This document shows, one piece after another, positions 10,342 through 20,062 of a DNA stretch of 64,000 nucleotides. The stretch lies in the NCBI GenBank assembly GCA_030064845.1, contig JASJEC010000013.1:44526-108525 (forward strand), written 5' to 3'. This DNA is from Kiloniellales bacterium. GTDB taxonomy: Bacteria > Pseudomonadota > Alphaproteobacteria > Kiloniellales > JAKSDN01. The first letter of the stretch is position 1; each line of letters opens with the position of its first letter. The translations under genes were made by a program, and so were the position numbers. The notes beneath the pieces were generated by a model, which saw nothing but the letters and a program-made list of their open reading frames with translations, was not told the DNA's origin and ran no database searches.

Positions 10342-11709
10342 TTAGTAGGCGTAGTCCTCGAACACCGGGTCGACGCTGCCCCGCCAGCGGCCGTTGAAGG
10401 CCTCGAGCTGTTCCTCGGCCGGGGTCTTGCCGCTCTCGACGACCTGCTTCAAGGCGGCCAGGTAGTGCACCTCGTCCTGGCCGTCGGTATCGATCCGGGC
10501 CCGGCTCTTCAGGCCGTGCTCGGCAATCTCCAGGACCCGGCCCGCGAGATCGCTCATCGTGCCGCCGCGGAACGGCGTTCTCAGCCCAAGGCGGGGCACC
10601 GCATCGCGTAGCTCGGCCCGCTCGGCGTCGCTCCAGTCCTTGACCAGGTCCCAGGCCGCGTCCAGCGCCGTCGAGTCGTAGAGCAGCCCGACCCAGAGCG
10701 CGGGCAGGGCGCAGAGCCAGCGCCACGGCCCGCCGTCGGCACCGCGCATCTCGAGAAAGCGCTTCAGGCGCACCTCGGGAAAGAGCGTCGAGAGATGGTC
10801 GGCCCAGTCCGAGGTTGTCGGCCGCTCGCCGGGCAAGGCGGGAAGCCGCCCCTCGAGAAAGTCGCGGAACGACTGCCCGCTAGCGTCGAGGTACTTGCCG
10901 TCGCGATAGACGAAGTACATGGGCACGTCGAGCACGTGGTCGGCATAGCGCTCGAAGCCCATGCCGTCCTCGAACACGAAAGGCAGCATGCCGCAGCGGT
11001 CGGGGTCTGTATCGGTCCAGAGATGGCTGCGGTAGCTGAGGAAGCCGTTCGGCTTGCCTTCGGTGAAAGGCGAGTTCGCGAAGAGCGCGGTGGCGACCGG
11101 CTGCAGCGCCAGGCTGACCCGGAACTTGCGCACCATGTCGGCCTCGCTGGAGAAATCCAGGTTGACCTGCACCGTGCAGCTCCTGGTCATCATGTCGAGA
11201 CCTAGGCTGCCCTTCTTCGGCATGTACTCGCGCATGATCTTGTAGCGCCCTTTGGGCATCCAGGAAATCGCGTCGCGCGGCCACTTGGGCTGGAAGCCGA
11301 GGCCCAGCATCCCGATGCCCAAGGGCTGGGCGATCTGCCGCACCTGGGCCAGGTGGGTATGCACTTCGTTGCAGGTCTGGTGGATCGTCTCGAGCGGCGC
11401 GCCGGACAGCTCGAACTGGCCGCCCGGCTCCAGGGTGATGCTGCAGGCCTCCTTGGCCAGCGCGATGACCCTGTCGTTCTCGCGCACGCCCTGCCAGCCG
11501 AAGGCGCGCTCCATGCCGGTCAGCAGCGCCTCGATGCCGCGCTCGCCCTCGTAGGGCAGCGGCCGAAGATCGTCCTGGGTGAAGCCGAACTTCTCGTGCT
11601 CGGTGCCGATACGCCAGTCGGTGCTGGGCTTGCTGCCGGCCTCGAGATAGGCGACGAGCTGCGCCTTGCTCGTGATCGGCTCACCCTTTTGCTGGGGCGG
11701 GGCTGACAT
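10342..11709 (-). CDS. gshA: Glutamate--cysteine ligase (plant/alphaproteobacterial type)
   Basis: A 455-residue enzyme for the first, ATP-dependent step of glutathione synthesis. The sequence matches the plant/alphaproteobacterial GCL group: [12 protein letters not shown] near the N-terminus (metal/glutamate site), [12 protein letters not shown] in the active site, and [16 protein letters not shown] in the core. The frame is open 39 codons further upstream, but the ATG at 11709 (MSAPPQQ) with GGAAG upstream is the likely start, placing it 50 nt after rsmE in a probable operon. Two conserved cysteines used for redox control in plants are not assessed here. Confidence 0.93.
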   Translation of the reverse strand: MSAPPQQKGEPITSKAQLVAYLEAGSKPSTDWRIGTEHEKFGFTQDDLRPLPYEGERGIEALLTGMERAFGWQGVRENDRVIALAKEACSITLEPGGQFELSGAPLETIHQTCNEVHTHLAQVRQIAQPLGIGMLGLGFQPKWPRDAISWMPKGRYKIMREYMPKKGSLGLDMMTRSCTVQVNLDFSSEADMVRKFRVSLALQPVATALFANSPFTEGKPNGFLSYRSHLWTDTDPDRCGMLPFVFEDGMGFERYADHVLDVPMYFVYRDGKYLDASGQSFRDFLEGRLPALPGERPTTSDWADHLSTLFPEVRLKRFLEMRGADGGPWRWLCALPALWVGLLYDSTALDAAWDLVKDWSDAERAELRDAVPRLGLRTPFRGGTMSDLAGRVLEIAEHGLKSRARIDTDGQDEVHYLAALKQVVESGKTPAEEQLEAFNGRWRGSVDPVFEDYAY

Positions 11710-11759
11710 TCGGGGGGCTTCCGTCTCGTGGTGCGGGAACGGTGGTGACCATGCTGGAC

Positions 11760-12545
11760 TCAAAGCGCCTCGGTCGCGCGCGCCCCGGGCCTTGAACGGC
11801 CGTCCCCCAGGATCGCCTGCCAGCACGCCAGAGCCGCCAGGGCTGCGGTGTCGGCGCGCAGCACGCGGGGGCCCAACCCAACGAGGCTAGAAAAGGGGAG
11901 ATTTGCCAGCCCGTCAAGTTCGGCGGGCGCGAAGCCGCCTTCCGGCCCGGCCAGCACCGCGCAGGGCGGCGCCCGGCCGTTTTCGGCCTCGCTCAAGGCG
12001 CGCAGGACCTCGGCGATCGGCTCGGCCGGTCCCGATTCGGCGCAGACCAGCAGGCGGCGCTCCGCCGGCCATTCCCCCAGGAGGTCGAAGAGATCGCGCA
12101 CCCGGCCGACCGCCGGCACGTCGAGCCGGCCGCACTGCTCGGCGGCCTCGCGGGCGTTGGCCGCCAGGCGCTCCTCGTTGACCCGGCTGACCGCGGTGTA
12201 GCGGGTCATGACCGGCTGCAGCCGCGACACCCCGAGCTCGGTCGCCTTCTCGGCCAGGAAGTCGATCCGCGCCCGCTTGATCGGCGCGAAGACGAGCCAG
12301 AGGTCGGGCGCGTGGGTCTGCGCCCGCAGCTTCTCCTCGACCACAAGCGAGGCCCAGCCCTTGCCCAGGGCGTCGAGCCGGGCCGACCATTCGCCGTCGC
12401 GGCCGTTGAACAGGGCGAGCCTGGCGCCGCGCCCCAGGCGAAGGACGCTGCGCAGGTAGTGGGCGCGACCGTGATCGAGGCCCAGGGTCGCGCCGGCGGC
12501 GAGATCCTGTTCCAGGTAGAGCCGCGTCGCCAGTTTGACCGCCAT
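11760..12545 (-). CDS. rsmE: 16S rRNA (uracil1498-N3)-methyltransferase
   Basis: A 261-residue SPOUT methyltransferase that methylates U1498 in the decoding centre of 16S rRNA. An N-terminal PUA-like domain (residues 1-75, with [20 protein letters not shown]) is followed by the trefoil-knot SPOUT domain, where the SAM-binding [10 protein letters not shown] loop and the ending [11 protein letters not shown] are visible; both are diagnostic. The start [15 protein letters not shown] was chosen over an upstream in-frame ATG because it matches the family. Upstream of gshA on the same strand. Confidence 0.94.
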   Translation of the reverse strand: MAVKLATRLYLEQDLAAGATLGLDHGRAHYLRSVLRLGRGARLALFNGRDGEWSARLDALGKGWASLVVEEKLRAQTHAPDLWLVFAPIKRARIDFLAEKATELGVSRLQPVMTRYTAVSRVNEERLAANAREAAEQCGRLDVPAVGRVRDLFDLLGEWPAERRLLVCAESGPAEPIAEVLRALSEAENGRAPPCAVLAGPEGGFAPAELDGLANLPFSSLVGLGPRVLRADTAALAALACWQAILGDGRSRPGARATEAL

Positions 12546-12619
12546 GCGCCTGCACTCCCACCAGAGTCCGGCAGCGCCAGCCGCTTTCACGGCCGCCTGA
12601 AGCCTGCGATGATTAGGCC

Positions 12620-13567
12620 ATGAGCGACGCGTCCGAGACAACGCCGGCGGCGAGCCCCGCCGCGGCCAGCGACATCCGCGATCACTGGGCCTATCGGGTC
12701 GCGCCCGCGACGCTCCGCCCCTACCTGAGGCTGGCCCGGATCGACCGGCCGATCGGCACCTGGCTGCTCTTGTTCCCCTGCTGGTGGAGCCTGGCGCTCG
12801 CCTCGGTATCCGGCGGCAGCTGGCCGGACCTCTGGCTGGCGGTGCTCTTCACGGTCGGCGCGGTCGTCATGCGCGGCGCCGGCTGCACCTTCAATGACAT
12901 CGCCGACCGCGACTACGACGCCCGGGTGGCGCGCACCGCCGAGCGTCCGATCCCGAGCGGCCAGGTCACGGCCCGCAACGCGACCCTGTTCCTCGTTCTG
13001 CAGCTCGCGATCGGCCTCGCCGTGCTGCTGCAGTTCAACCTCTTCACCATCGGCCTCGGCGCGGCCTCGCTGGTCCTGGTTTTCAGCTATCCCTTCATGA
13101 AGCGGATCACCTACTGGCCCCAGGCCTGGCTCGGCCTGACCTTCAACTGGGGCGCCCTGGTCGGCTGGTCGGCGGTTGCTGGGGGCCTGGACTGGCCGGC
13201 GGTCCTGCTTTACGCGGGCGGCGTGGCCTGGACCCTCGGCTACGACACGATCTACGCCCACCAGGACAAGGAGGACGACGCCCTGATCGGCGTCAAGTCC
13301 ACCGCCCTCAAGCTTGGCGCAAAAACCAAGCCCTGGCTGGCCGGCTTCTACTTCCTGACCCAGGCGCTCTTCCTGGCGGCCGGCCTGGCGGCCGGTCTGG
13401 CCTGGCCCTTCCTGGTCGGCGTCGCCGCGGTCGCGCTGCACTTCGCCTGGCAGATACGGACCCTCGACATCGACGATCCGGGCAATTGCATGAGGCGCTT
13501 CCAGTCGAACCGCTTCGTCGGCTGGCTGCTGCTGGCGGGCATCCTCGGCGCCGGCTTCGCGGCATGA
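12620..13567 (+). CDS. ubiA: 4-hydroxybenzoate polyprenyltransferase
   Basis: A 315-residue membrane prenyltransferase that attaches the polyprenyl tail to 4-hydroxybenzoate in ubiquinone synthesis. The first Asp-rich motif NDIADRDYD is at residues 92-100 and the second, YDTIYAHQDKEDD, is near residue 215. About eight hydrophobic helices follow a polar N-terminus. The length is normal. It overlaps the following methyltransferase gene by 4 nt (ATGA). Together with ubiD at 17696-19204 it shows that two ubiquinone steps are encoded in this region, though not in one operon. Confidence 0.95.
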   Translation: MSDASETTPAASPAAASDIRDHWAYRVAPATLRPYLRLARIDRPIGTWLLLFPCWWSLALASVSGGSWPDLWLAVLFTVGAVVMRGAGCTFNDIADRDYDARVARTAERPIPSGQVTARNATLFLVLQLAIGLAVLLQFNLFTIGLGAASLVLVFSYPFMKRITYWPQAWLGLTFNWGALVGWSAVAGGLDWPAVLLYAGGVAWTLGYDTIYAHQDKEDDALIGVKSTALKLGAKTKPWLAGFYFLTQALFLAAGLAAGLAWPFLVGVAAVALHFAWQIRTLDIDDPGNCMRRFQSNRFVGWLLLAGILGAGFAA

Positions 13568-14229
13568 GCCGCGATGTCGACCTCGCCGACCCGGAAAGCT
13601 TCGTCCGCTTCAACACAGCGGTGGAACGGCCGCCGCTGGTGCCCGAGATCGCGCTCCACCTGGCCAGCGAGGTCGTGCCGCTGTGGCAGTCGACCGAGGC
13701 CGAGCTGGCCGAGAGCGGCCTGCCGCCGCCCTTCTGGGCCTTCGCCTGGGCCGGCGGCCAGGCGCTCGCCCGCTACCTGTTGGACCATCCCGAGACCGTC
13801 GCCGGCCGCTCGGTCCTCGACTTCGCCGCCGGCTCGGGCATCCAGGGCATCGCCGCCGCCAAGGCCGGCGCCGCGCGGGTCGAGGCGGCGGAGATCGACC
13901 CTTTCGCCGCCGCCGCGCTGCGGCTCAACGGGGTGCTCAACGGGGTCGAGCTCGCGGTCGTGGAAGACGACCTGATCGGCCGGGACAACCCGGGCTGGCA
14001 GGTGGTGCTGGCCGGGGACGTCTGCTACGAGCAGCCGACCGCCGGCCGGATCGAAGACTGGCTGCGCCGGCTCGCCGCCGGGGACGCGCTGGTGCTCATG
14101 GGCGACCCGGGCCGCAGCTACCTGCCTGGAAAGGGCCTGGAGCGCCTCGCCGCCTACAGCGTGAAGACCAGCCGGGAGCTGGAGGATACCGACCTGCGCA
14201 ACGCCGTCGTTTGGCGCGTCCTGCCCTGA
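13564..14229 (+). CDS. Class I methyltransferase, ETF-beta lysine methyltransferase-like
   Basis: A 221-residue SAM-dependent methyltransferase. The glycine-rich SAM loop is DFAAGSGIQGIAAAKAGA and the acidic residue after beta-2 is in VEAAEID. The N-terminal block NTAVERPPLVPEIALHLA and the PPPFWAFAWAGGQALARYLLD segment are the pattern I know from bacterial homologues of human METTL20/ETFBKMT, which trimethylates lysines on the beta subunit of electron transfer flavoprotein. Older annotations call these L11 or nicotinamide methyltransferases. The ATG overlaps the ubiA stop, so the two are probably co-translated. The frame extends further upstream inside ubiA but without need. Confidence 0.8.
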   Translation: MSRDVDLADPESFVRFNTAVERPPLVPEIALHLASEVVPLWQSTEAELAESGLPPPFWAFAWAGGQALARYLLDHPETVAGRSVLDFAAGSGIQGIAAAKAGAARVEAAEIDPFAAAALRLNGVLNGVELAVVEDDLIGRDNPGWQVVLAGDVCYEQPTAGRIEDWLRRLAAGDALVLMGDPGRSYLPGKGLERLAAYSVKTSRELEDTDLRNAVVWRVLP

Positions 14230-14247
14230 CGCGGCGGTCGGCTGCCG

Positions 14248-14991
14248 TCAGACCTCGCGGAAGTGCGGCGCCGAGGGCGGCAGGGCCTCGCGGCGCAGGT
14301 CTTCGGTCAGGGCGCGGCGGGCGCCAGCGTCACGGATCGCCTCCAGCAGCATGGCGTCGAGGTCGTGCCCCGGGCGGTGCCGGTCGCGCACGTGGGCGAG
14401 CACGTCCTCCTGGTGCAGGCTCTGGTGGTCCCGGCCATCGGCGGCGACGGCGGCGAGCCCGACCGGAGCGCCGTCGCGGCAAAGGTAGCCGTAGCTGCCG
14501 AGGTAGACCCCGGCGCTCTCGATTCCGTCGGACGGCCCCGACTCGAGGGCAATGGCGGCAGCCTCGAGGTGTCCGTAGCGATAGATCTCGGCGCCCAGCT
14601 CGGTCTCGTGCATGCGCTGGAGCTGCCGGTCGGTCAGCCAGGTGATCCAGAGCGAGACCTGGACTCCGGGCAGGTGGGCCAGATTGGCCGCGATCGCGCC
14701 GTAGCGGGTCATGTGTGCCGAGTAGACCACGTCGTGATCGGCCAGGACGCCCCGGCTCACCGGGATTTCGGCGTCACGGCCGAACTTCCGCAGCAGCTGT
14801 TCGGGCGAGCGGTTCGAGCCGTGCGCGATGACCGGGAACCGCTTGTCGAAGCGGGCGGCCTCCGCTGACCCGCCCTCGAGCGGCCGCGCCTCGCCGTTCA
14901 GCAGGAGATAGCAGCGCTCGGGCACCGCGTAAGGGTAGCCCTTGGCCAGCGCGAGGCGTCCCGAGTCGCTATCCGGCAGGGCCCAAGGCAC
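14248..14991 (-). CDS. Gamma-glutamylcyclotransferase-fold protein, function unknown
   Basis: A protein of about 247 residues with the segment FPVIAHGSNRSPEQLLRKFG, which resembles the YGSN substrate loop of gamma-glutamylcyclotransferase-like proteins, and a following VVYSAHMTRYG. I cannot name the substrate. No in-frame ATG precedes this conserved part within sensible distance; the frame continues to 15102 but would then overlap the DUF4170 gene. A GTG at 14991 (VPWALPDSDSG) gives a non-overlapping start and was chosen, without a clear Shine-Dalgarno. The gene lies 14 nt after DUF4170 on the same strand and converges with the methyltransferase gene. Confidence 0.6.
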   Translation of the reverse strand: MPWALPDSDSGRLALAKGYPYAVPERCYLLLNGEARPLEGGSAEAARFDKRFPVIAHGSNRSPEQLLRKFGRDAEIPVSRGVLADHDVVYSAHMTRYGAIAANLAHLPGVQVSLWITWLTDRQLQRMHETELGAEIYRYGHLEAAAIALESGPSDGIESAGVYLGSYGYLCRDGAPVGLAAVAADGRDHQSLHQEDVLAHVRDRHRPGHDLDAMLLEAIRDAGARRALTEDLRREALPPSAPHFREV

Positions 14992-15005
14992 GGGACGGGC
15001 GGCGT

Positions 15006-15218
15006 CTAGTCCGTGCAGCGGGGCGGCGCGTCGGGATCGATCCGTTCGATCCGATAGCGCGTGTGGCAGTTGTCGACCGACTGCCAGGCCCGCTTCGCCC
15101 ACTCTTGGCGCGCCACCTCATAGTCCCCGAAAGGACCGATCCACTCTTCCTTCTGACCGATGGTCTCGGCGAAGGTCGTATCCTTGTACTCTCCGCCGAC
15201 CACCCAGAATTGCGCCAT
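15006..15218 (-). CDS. DUF4170 domain-containing protein
   Basis: A 70-residue soluble protein matching the small DUF4170 family of alphaproteobacteria: it begins MAQFWVVGGEYKDT and contains WIGPFGDYEVARQEWAKRAW and CHTRYRIERID near the C-terminus. No function is known for the family. There is no signal peptide. The start is a clear ATG with GGAAGGG upstream on the complementary strand. It is immediately upstream of the cyclotransferase-fold gene. Confidence 0.85.
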   Translation of the reverse strand: MAQFWVVGGEYKDTTFAETIGQKEEWIGPFGDYEVARQEWAKRAWQSVDNCHTRYRIERIDPDAPPRCTD

Positions 15219-15527
15219 TGCTCGCGCCCTTCCAAATGTTTGTAGCCAACGCGCTCAACCGCGTTATCCTAGCTGGATATCTCGAACGCAGTAAACAACG
15301 TCTTGATACTGTACGGATCCCAATAATTTTTGATCCACGCAGCGGTCGACATTTTCGATCATCTCGGAGAACGGGCCGGAGGGGTCGCGGCGGTCACGCC
15401 TTCAACCTAGACACTTCGTTTACCATATTTAGCTAGACAACATCTGGACATATCGAGGTTATCGCCTTTCGCCGCGCCGGCGACCGGCGGCGGCAGCCGG
15501 AAAGAACATTCAGCACGGGGACCGAAG
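15219..15527. other. Intergenic region between divergent DUF4170 gene and qmcA
   Basis: About 310 bases with noticeably lower GC than the flanking genes, especially 15240-15450. It must carry the promoters of the two divergent transcripts. A TTGATA at about 15303 and nearby AT-rich stretches are promoter-like but the spacing is not convincing. A GGATC...GATCC pair flanks an AT-rich core around 15316-15338. I see no gene, RNA or named operator. Confidence 0.45.
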
Positions 15528-16579
<1,052 letters not shown>

Positions 16580-16580
<1 letters not shown>

Positions 16581-17023
16581 TGTTCTTCGAAGAGATCCAG
16601 TTCTGGCATTGGTGGATCGCCGCCCTGCTCTTCGTGCTGGCCGAGGTCTTCGCGCCGGGCGCCGTCCTGGTCTGGCTCGGCGCCGCCTCTGCGGTCGTCG
16701 GCCTGATCCTCTTGGTCTTTCCCGAGACCAGCTGGCAGATGCAGTTCCTGATCTGGGGCGTGCTGTCGGTCACGAGCGTGGTGCTCTCCCGCCACTACCT
16801 GAGGAAGCACCCGATCGAGACCGACCGGCCGACCTTGAACCGGCGCGGCGAGCAGTATCTCGGGCGCCAGTTCACTCTGGACGAGCCGGTGATCAACGGG
16901 CTCGGCAAGATTCGGGTCGACGACTCGACCTGGAAGATCGAATCGGAGACCGACATGCCGGCCGGCACCAGGATCACCGTGGTCGGCATCGAGGGCACGA
17001 TCTTCAAGGTCACCGAGGCCTGA
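16580..17023 (+). CDS. NfeD family membrane protein
   Basis: A 147-residue partner of the stomatin-like protein. It has three closely spaced membrane helices in the first 75 residues (including WWIAALLFVLAEVFAPGAVL) and a C-terminal OB-fold beta domain (LNRRGEQYLGRQFTLDEPV... ending VVGIEGTIFKVTEA). This is the short NfeD1b type without a ClpP-like protease domain. The start codon shares a base with the qmcA stop, so translation is coupled. It likely helps organise SPFH microdomains. Confidence 0.93.
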
Positions 17024-17042
17024 CGCTCCAAAGCGCGCCGGC

Positions 17043-17606
17043 GCGCCCATCCTGCCCTTCACCTTCGACGAAGATTTCTGGGTCGCCGAAGCGACCTTCG
17101 ACAGCTGGCGCGGATTCCAGTCCCGTTACGGTCCCTATGGCGCCCAGAACGCCCCGACAGCCTCGGACGGCGCCGTCAGGCTCGTCTTCGCGCCGGACGG
17201 CGGCCGCGCCGGGGCAAGCCGCGATCCGCTGACAGCAGCGGAGCTCGCCCTCGTCGCCTGGTTCCTCGGCCGCGAGCCCGAGGTTTCGGCCGCGGTTCTG
17301 TCGGCGATCTTCGCGGCCTATCCCTCGCTTCAAGCCGACAGCGGCGAAGCCGGCGGGCCGCGCCGCGAGGACATGCCCGACCTGCGGGCGCCCGGCGATC
17401 TTGCGCGCCTGATCGGCCTGCACAGTGTCCACGTTCAACCCTTGGAGAAGGACGGCGCATCCTACCTCGGCTTCGAATTCGGCTGCGCCTGGGATTAAGA
17501 GCACGGGCTGGGGGTCCTGATGCACGGCGTCACGCCGGTCGGGATCGGCGGCGCCGACACGGCCTTCCTGCTCTGGATCGCGGAGCGGGACGCGGGACGC
17601 GGATAG
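17043..17606 (+). pseudogene. Decayed DUF6985-family gene (no start codon, in-frame TAA)
   Basis: Reading the frame that begins [18 protein letters not shown] at about 17046 gives a protein-like sequence for 150 codons with normal high-GC codon use, ending FGCAWD and an in-frame TAA at 17496-17498. The same frame then continues with [15 protein letters not shown] and [16 protein letters not shown] to a TAG at 17604-17606. To my knowledge these two parts form one continuous C-terminus ([12 protein letters not shown]) in the family now called DUF6985, so the TAA replaces a single internal codon. No ATG, GTG or TTG exists in frame upstream before the stop at about 16890; only a CTG at 17052 is available. 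I therefore call it a pseudogene. It follows nfeD by 20 nt. Confidence 0.7.
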
Positions 17607-17695
17607 CCGGGCCGCGCCCGCGCCGCTGCGCGCTTGACGCGCTGCCCGCCGCGGGGCGTGATAGCGGCCCCTGCCCCGAGGTGAAACCCTTCCCC

Positions 17696-19204
17696 ATGCC
17701 CTACGAGTCTCTGCGCGACTTCATCGACCGTTTGGAGAACACCGGCCGCCTGAAGCGGGTGGCGGCGCCGGTCTCGACCCATCTCGAGATGACCGAGATC
17801 CAGACCCGCCTGCTCGCCGAGGGCGGGCCGGCGGCCCTCTTCGAGAACGCCGTCGACGCCGACGGGCGCCGCTACGAGAGCCCGGTTCTGGTCAACCTCT
17901 TCGGTACGGTGGAACGGGTCGCCTGGGGCATGGACCGGGAGCCGGAGGCGCTGCGCGAGATCGGCGAGACCCTCGCCTTCCTGCGTCAGCCGGAGCCGCC
18001 GGGCGGCCTGCGCGAGGCCTGGAGCCAGCTGCCGCTGCTGAAGCAGGTGCTGGCCATGAAGCCGCGCAGCGTCAGCCGGGCGCCGTGCCAGGAGATCGTG
18101 CTCCAGGGCGATGAGATCGATCTCGGACGCCTGCCGGTGCAGTCCTGCTGGCCGGGCGAGCCGGCGCCGCTGATCACCTGGCCGCTGGTCGTGACCCGGG
18201 GGCCCTCCGCGCGCAAGGAGGACGCCTTCAACCTCGGCATCTACCGCATGCAGGTGCTGGACCGGCGGCGCACCCTGATGCGCTGGCTGAAGCACCGCGG
18301 CGGCGCCCAGCACCATGCGCGCTGGAAGGCCGAGAAGCCCGAGCCCCTGCCGGCGGCGGCGGTGATCGGCGCCGACCCGGGCACCATCATCGCGGCCGTC
18401 ACCCCGGTGCCCGACACGCTCTCGGAGTACCACTTCGCCGGCCTGCTGCGCGGCCGCAAGGTCGATCTGGTCGACTGCAAGACCCAGCCGCTCAAGGTGC
18501 CGGCCCAGGCCGAGATCGTGCTGGAGGGCGAGGTCAGCCTCGAGGACTACGGCGACGAGGGCCCCTACGGCGATCACACCGGCTACTACAACGCGGTCGA
18601 GCCCTTTCCGGTCTTCAAAGTCACCGCCATGACCATGCGGCGGAATCCGATCTACCTCTCGACCTTCACCGGGCGGCCGCCGGACGAGCCCTCGGTGCTC
18701 GGCGAGGCGCTGAACGAGGTCTTCGTGCCCCTGCTGCAGCAGCAGTTCCCCGAGATCCTCGACTTCTGGCTGCCGCCCGAGGGCTGCAGCTACCGGGTCG
18801 CCGTGGTCTCGATCAAGAAGGCCTATCCGGGCCACGCCAAGCGCGTCATGCTCGGCGTCTGGTCCTACCTGAGGCAGTTCATGTACACCAAGTGGGTCAT
18901 CGTGGTGGACGACGACGTCGACCCGCGGAGCTGGGACGACGTGATCTGGGCGATGTCGACCCGCATGGACCCGGCGCGCGACATCACGGTGATCGAGAAC
19001 ACGCCGATCGACTACCTCGACTTCGCCTCGCCGGAGGACGGCCTCGGCTCCAAGATCGGGCTCGACGCCACCAACAAGTGGCCGCCCGAGACCAAGCGGG
19101 ACTGGGGCACCAAGATCCGCATGGACCAGGAAGTGATCGACAGGGTCTCCGAGAAGTGGGCCGACTACGGCCTGCCCGGCAGCGGCGCGCCGATCTGGAA
19201 GTAG
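17696..19204 (+). CDS. ubiD: UbiD-family 3-polyprenyl-4-hydroxybenzoate decarboxylase
   Basis: A 502-residue prenyl-FMN-dependent decarboxylase of the ubiquinone pathway. The length and segments such as [35 protein letters not shown] and the acidic metal/prFMN-binding region [18 protein letters not shown] are typical. A GTG at 17681 is in frame, but the ATG at 17696 ([14 protein letters not shown]) matches the family and has GAGGTGA 10 nt upstream. The prFMN synthase UbiX is not in this window. It stands alone between the DUF6985 remnant and a small membrane protein gene. Confidence 0.94.
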   Translation: MPYESLRDFIDRLENTGRLKRVAAPVSTHLEMTEIQTRLLAEGGPAALFENAVDADGRRYESPVLVNLFGTVERVAWGMDREPEALREIGETLAFLRQPEPPGGLREAWSQLPLLKQVLAMKPRSVSRAPCQEIVLQGDEIDLGRLPVQSCWPGEPAPLITWPLVVTRGPSARKEDAFNLGIYRMQVLDRRRTLMRWLKHRGGAQHHARWKAEKPEPLPAAAVIGADPGTIIAAVTPVPDTLSEYHFAGLLRGRKVDLVDCKTQPLKVPAQAEIVLEGEVSLEDYGDEGPYGDHTGYYNAVEPFPVFKVTAMTMRRNPIYLSTFTGRPPDEPSVLGEALNEVFVPLLQQQFPEILDFWLPPEGCSYRVAVVSIKKAYPGHAKRVMLGVWSYLRQFMYTKWVIVVDDDVDPRSWDDVIWAMSTRMDPARDITVIENTPIDYLDFASPEDGLGSKIGLDATNKWPPETKRDWGTKIRMDQEVIDRVSEKWADYGLPGSGAPIWK

Positions 19205-19304
19205 GGCGACCCGCAGTAAGAAATCTGTGAAGCCTGGTCTTTATGGTTCCTCGCACCGCCGCGCGGAGCCCGGCGGGTGTGCCTTGCCCCGAGGAGACCA
19301 AGCA

Positions 19305-19784
19305 GTGAGCCGCGTACCGCCAGCAACCGGGATGCCGGCCCCCTTAGTGTTTCTCGGCGCCGCGCTCTGCCTGGTCCTCGTCGGCTACGGCGCGGTGGAA
19401 TACTACGCGCTGCTCGGCGGCGCTCTGTCGAACGTAACCAGAGGCGCGCGTCTTGCTACCCTGCTCATGATGTTCGTACCCATCAGCATGGGCCTCATCT
19501 TCTTCGACGCGGTGCGCGCTACCAGTCTCTTCGCCAAGATTCAAACTCTTCCCGAGCACATGCGGGCAAAACTTGCGGTCACCGCCGCCTGTTGCATTCT
19601 CGTGATGGCTGCCACGAGCGCCGGTGCGGTCTACATGGCGGAGGTCGTACTGCCGAACCGGGCGTTGGCGCCACCTGTATGGGCGGGAAGCCTCGTCTTC
19701 GACCTGGTGCTGGCCTTTGTTCTGACGCTCCTGCTGGCGCTTCCCGGCCTTCCGCTTTATTGGCTCCGCCGGGCTTGGCGGTGA
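19305..19784 (+). CDS. Four-helix membrane protein of unknown function
   Basis: A 159-residue protein with four predicted membrane helices (about residues 10-33, 46-67, 83-108, 121-145) and nothing I recognise. The GTG at 19305 is preferred because GAGGAG lies 8 nt upstream; an ATG at 19227 would add 26 residues of unlikely Arg/Pro-rich sequence. The protein has short loops and no conserved catalytic motif. The topology resembles the membrane part of the protein encoded at 20063-21484 in being helix-rich, but I see no clear similarity. A 280-bp AT-rich gap separates it from that gene. Confidence 0.6.
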   Translation: MSRVPPATGMPAPLVFLGAALCLVLVGYGAVEYYALLGGALSNVTRGARLATLLMMFVPISMGLIFFDAVRATSLFAKIQTLPEHMRAKLAVTAACCILVMAATSAGAVYMAEVVLPNRALAPPVWAGSLVFDLVLAFVLTLLLALPGLPLYWLRRAWR

Positions 19785-20014
19785 GTGAAACTGTTAACTT
19801 TTGACCCGGGCAGAAAGTTTGAAACCTAAGTGCCTAAAAAGACGGCCTAATCTCCCAAAATAATAGCTCCGCCAATATTTTGCCGCATTCTGTGTTATAA
19901 ATGTGGTCGGTTGCTGCCCGCCTAGTGGCAAGACTTGCGTCTTGTCGTGGTGATCAGGGGTTAACCGTTTCAATACGATTGCAGACGATTATCTGAGGTC
20001 GAGGAGGCCCCCCG

Positions 20015-20041
20015 ATGAGAGGGGATCGTTCCGGCCTGTAA
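20015..20041 (+). CDS. Possible 8-residue leader peptide
   Basis: A nine-codon ORF, MRGDRSGL and TAA, begins 7 nt after a perfect Shine-Dalgarno GAGGAGG (20001-20007), which is stronger than the ribosome binding site of the following gene (GAGG, 20053-20056). Its stop is 21 nt before the ATG at 20063. It may be a translational leader that governs ribosome loading on the membrane protein gene, or chance. No attenuator hairpin is obvious. Confidence 0.3.
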   Translation: MRGDRSGL

Positions 20042-20062
20042 TACAAAATCAGTGAGGTCGCT

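Noticed and set aside
17373..17498. Internal ATG as start of a short protein in the DUF6985 remnant
   Set aside because: It would give only about 40 residues of a domain interior and has no ribosome binding site.
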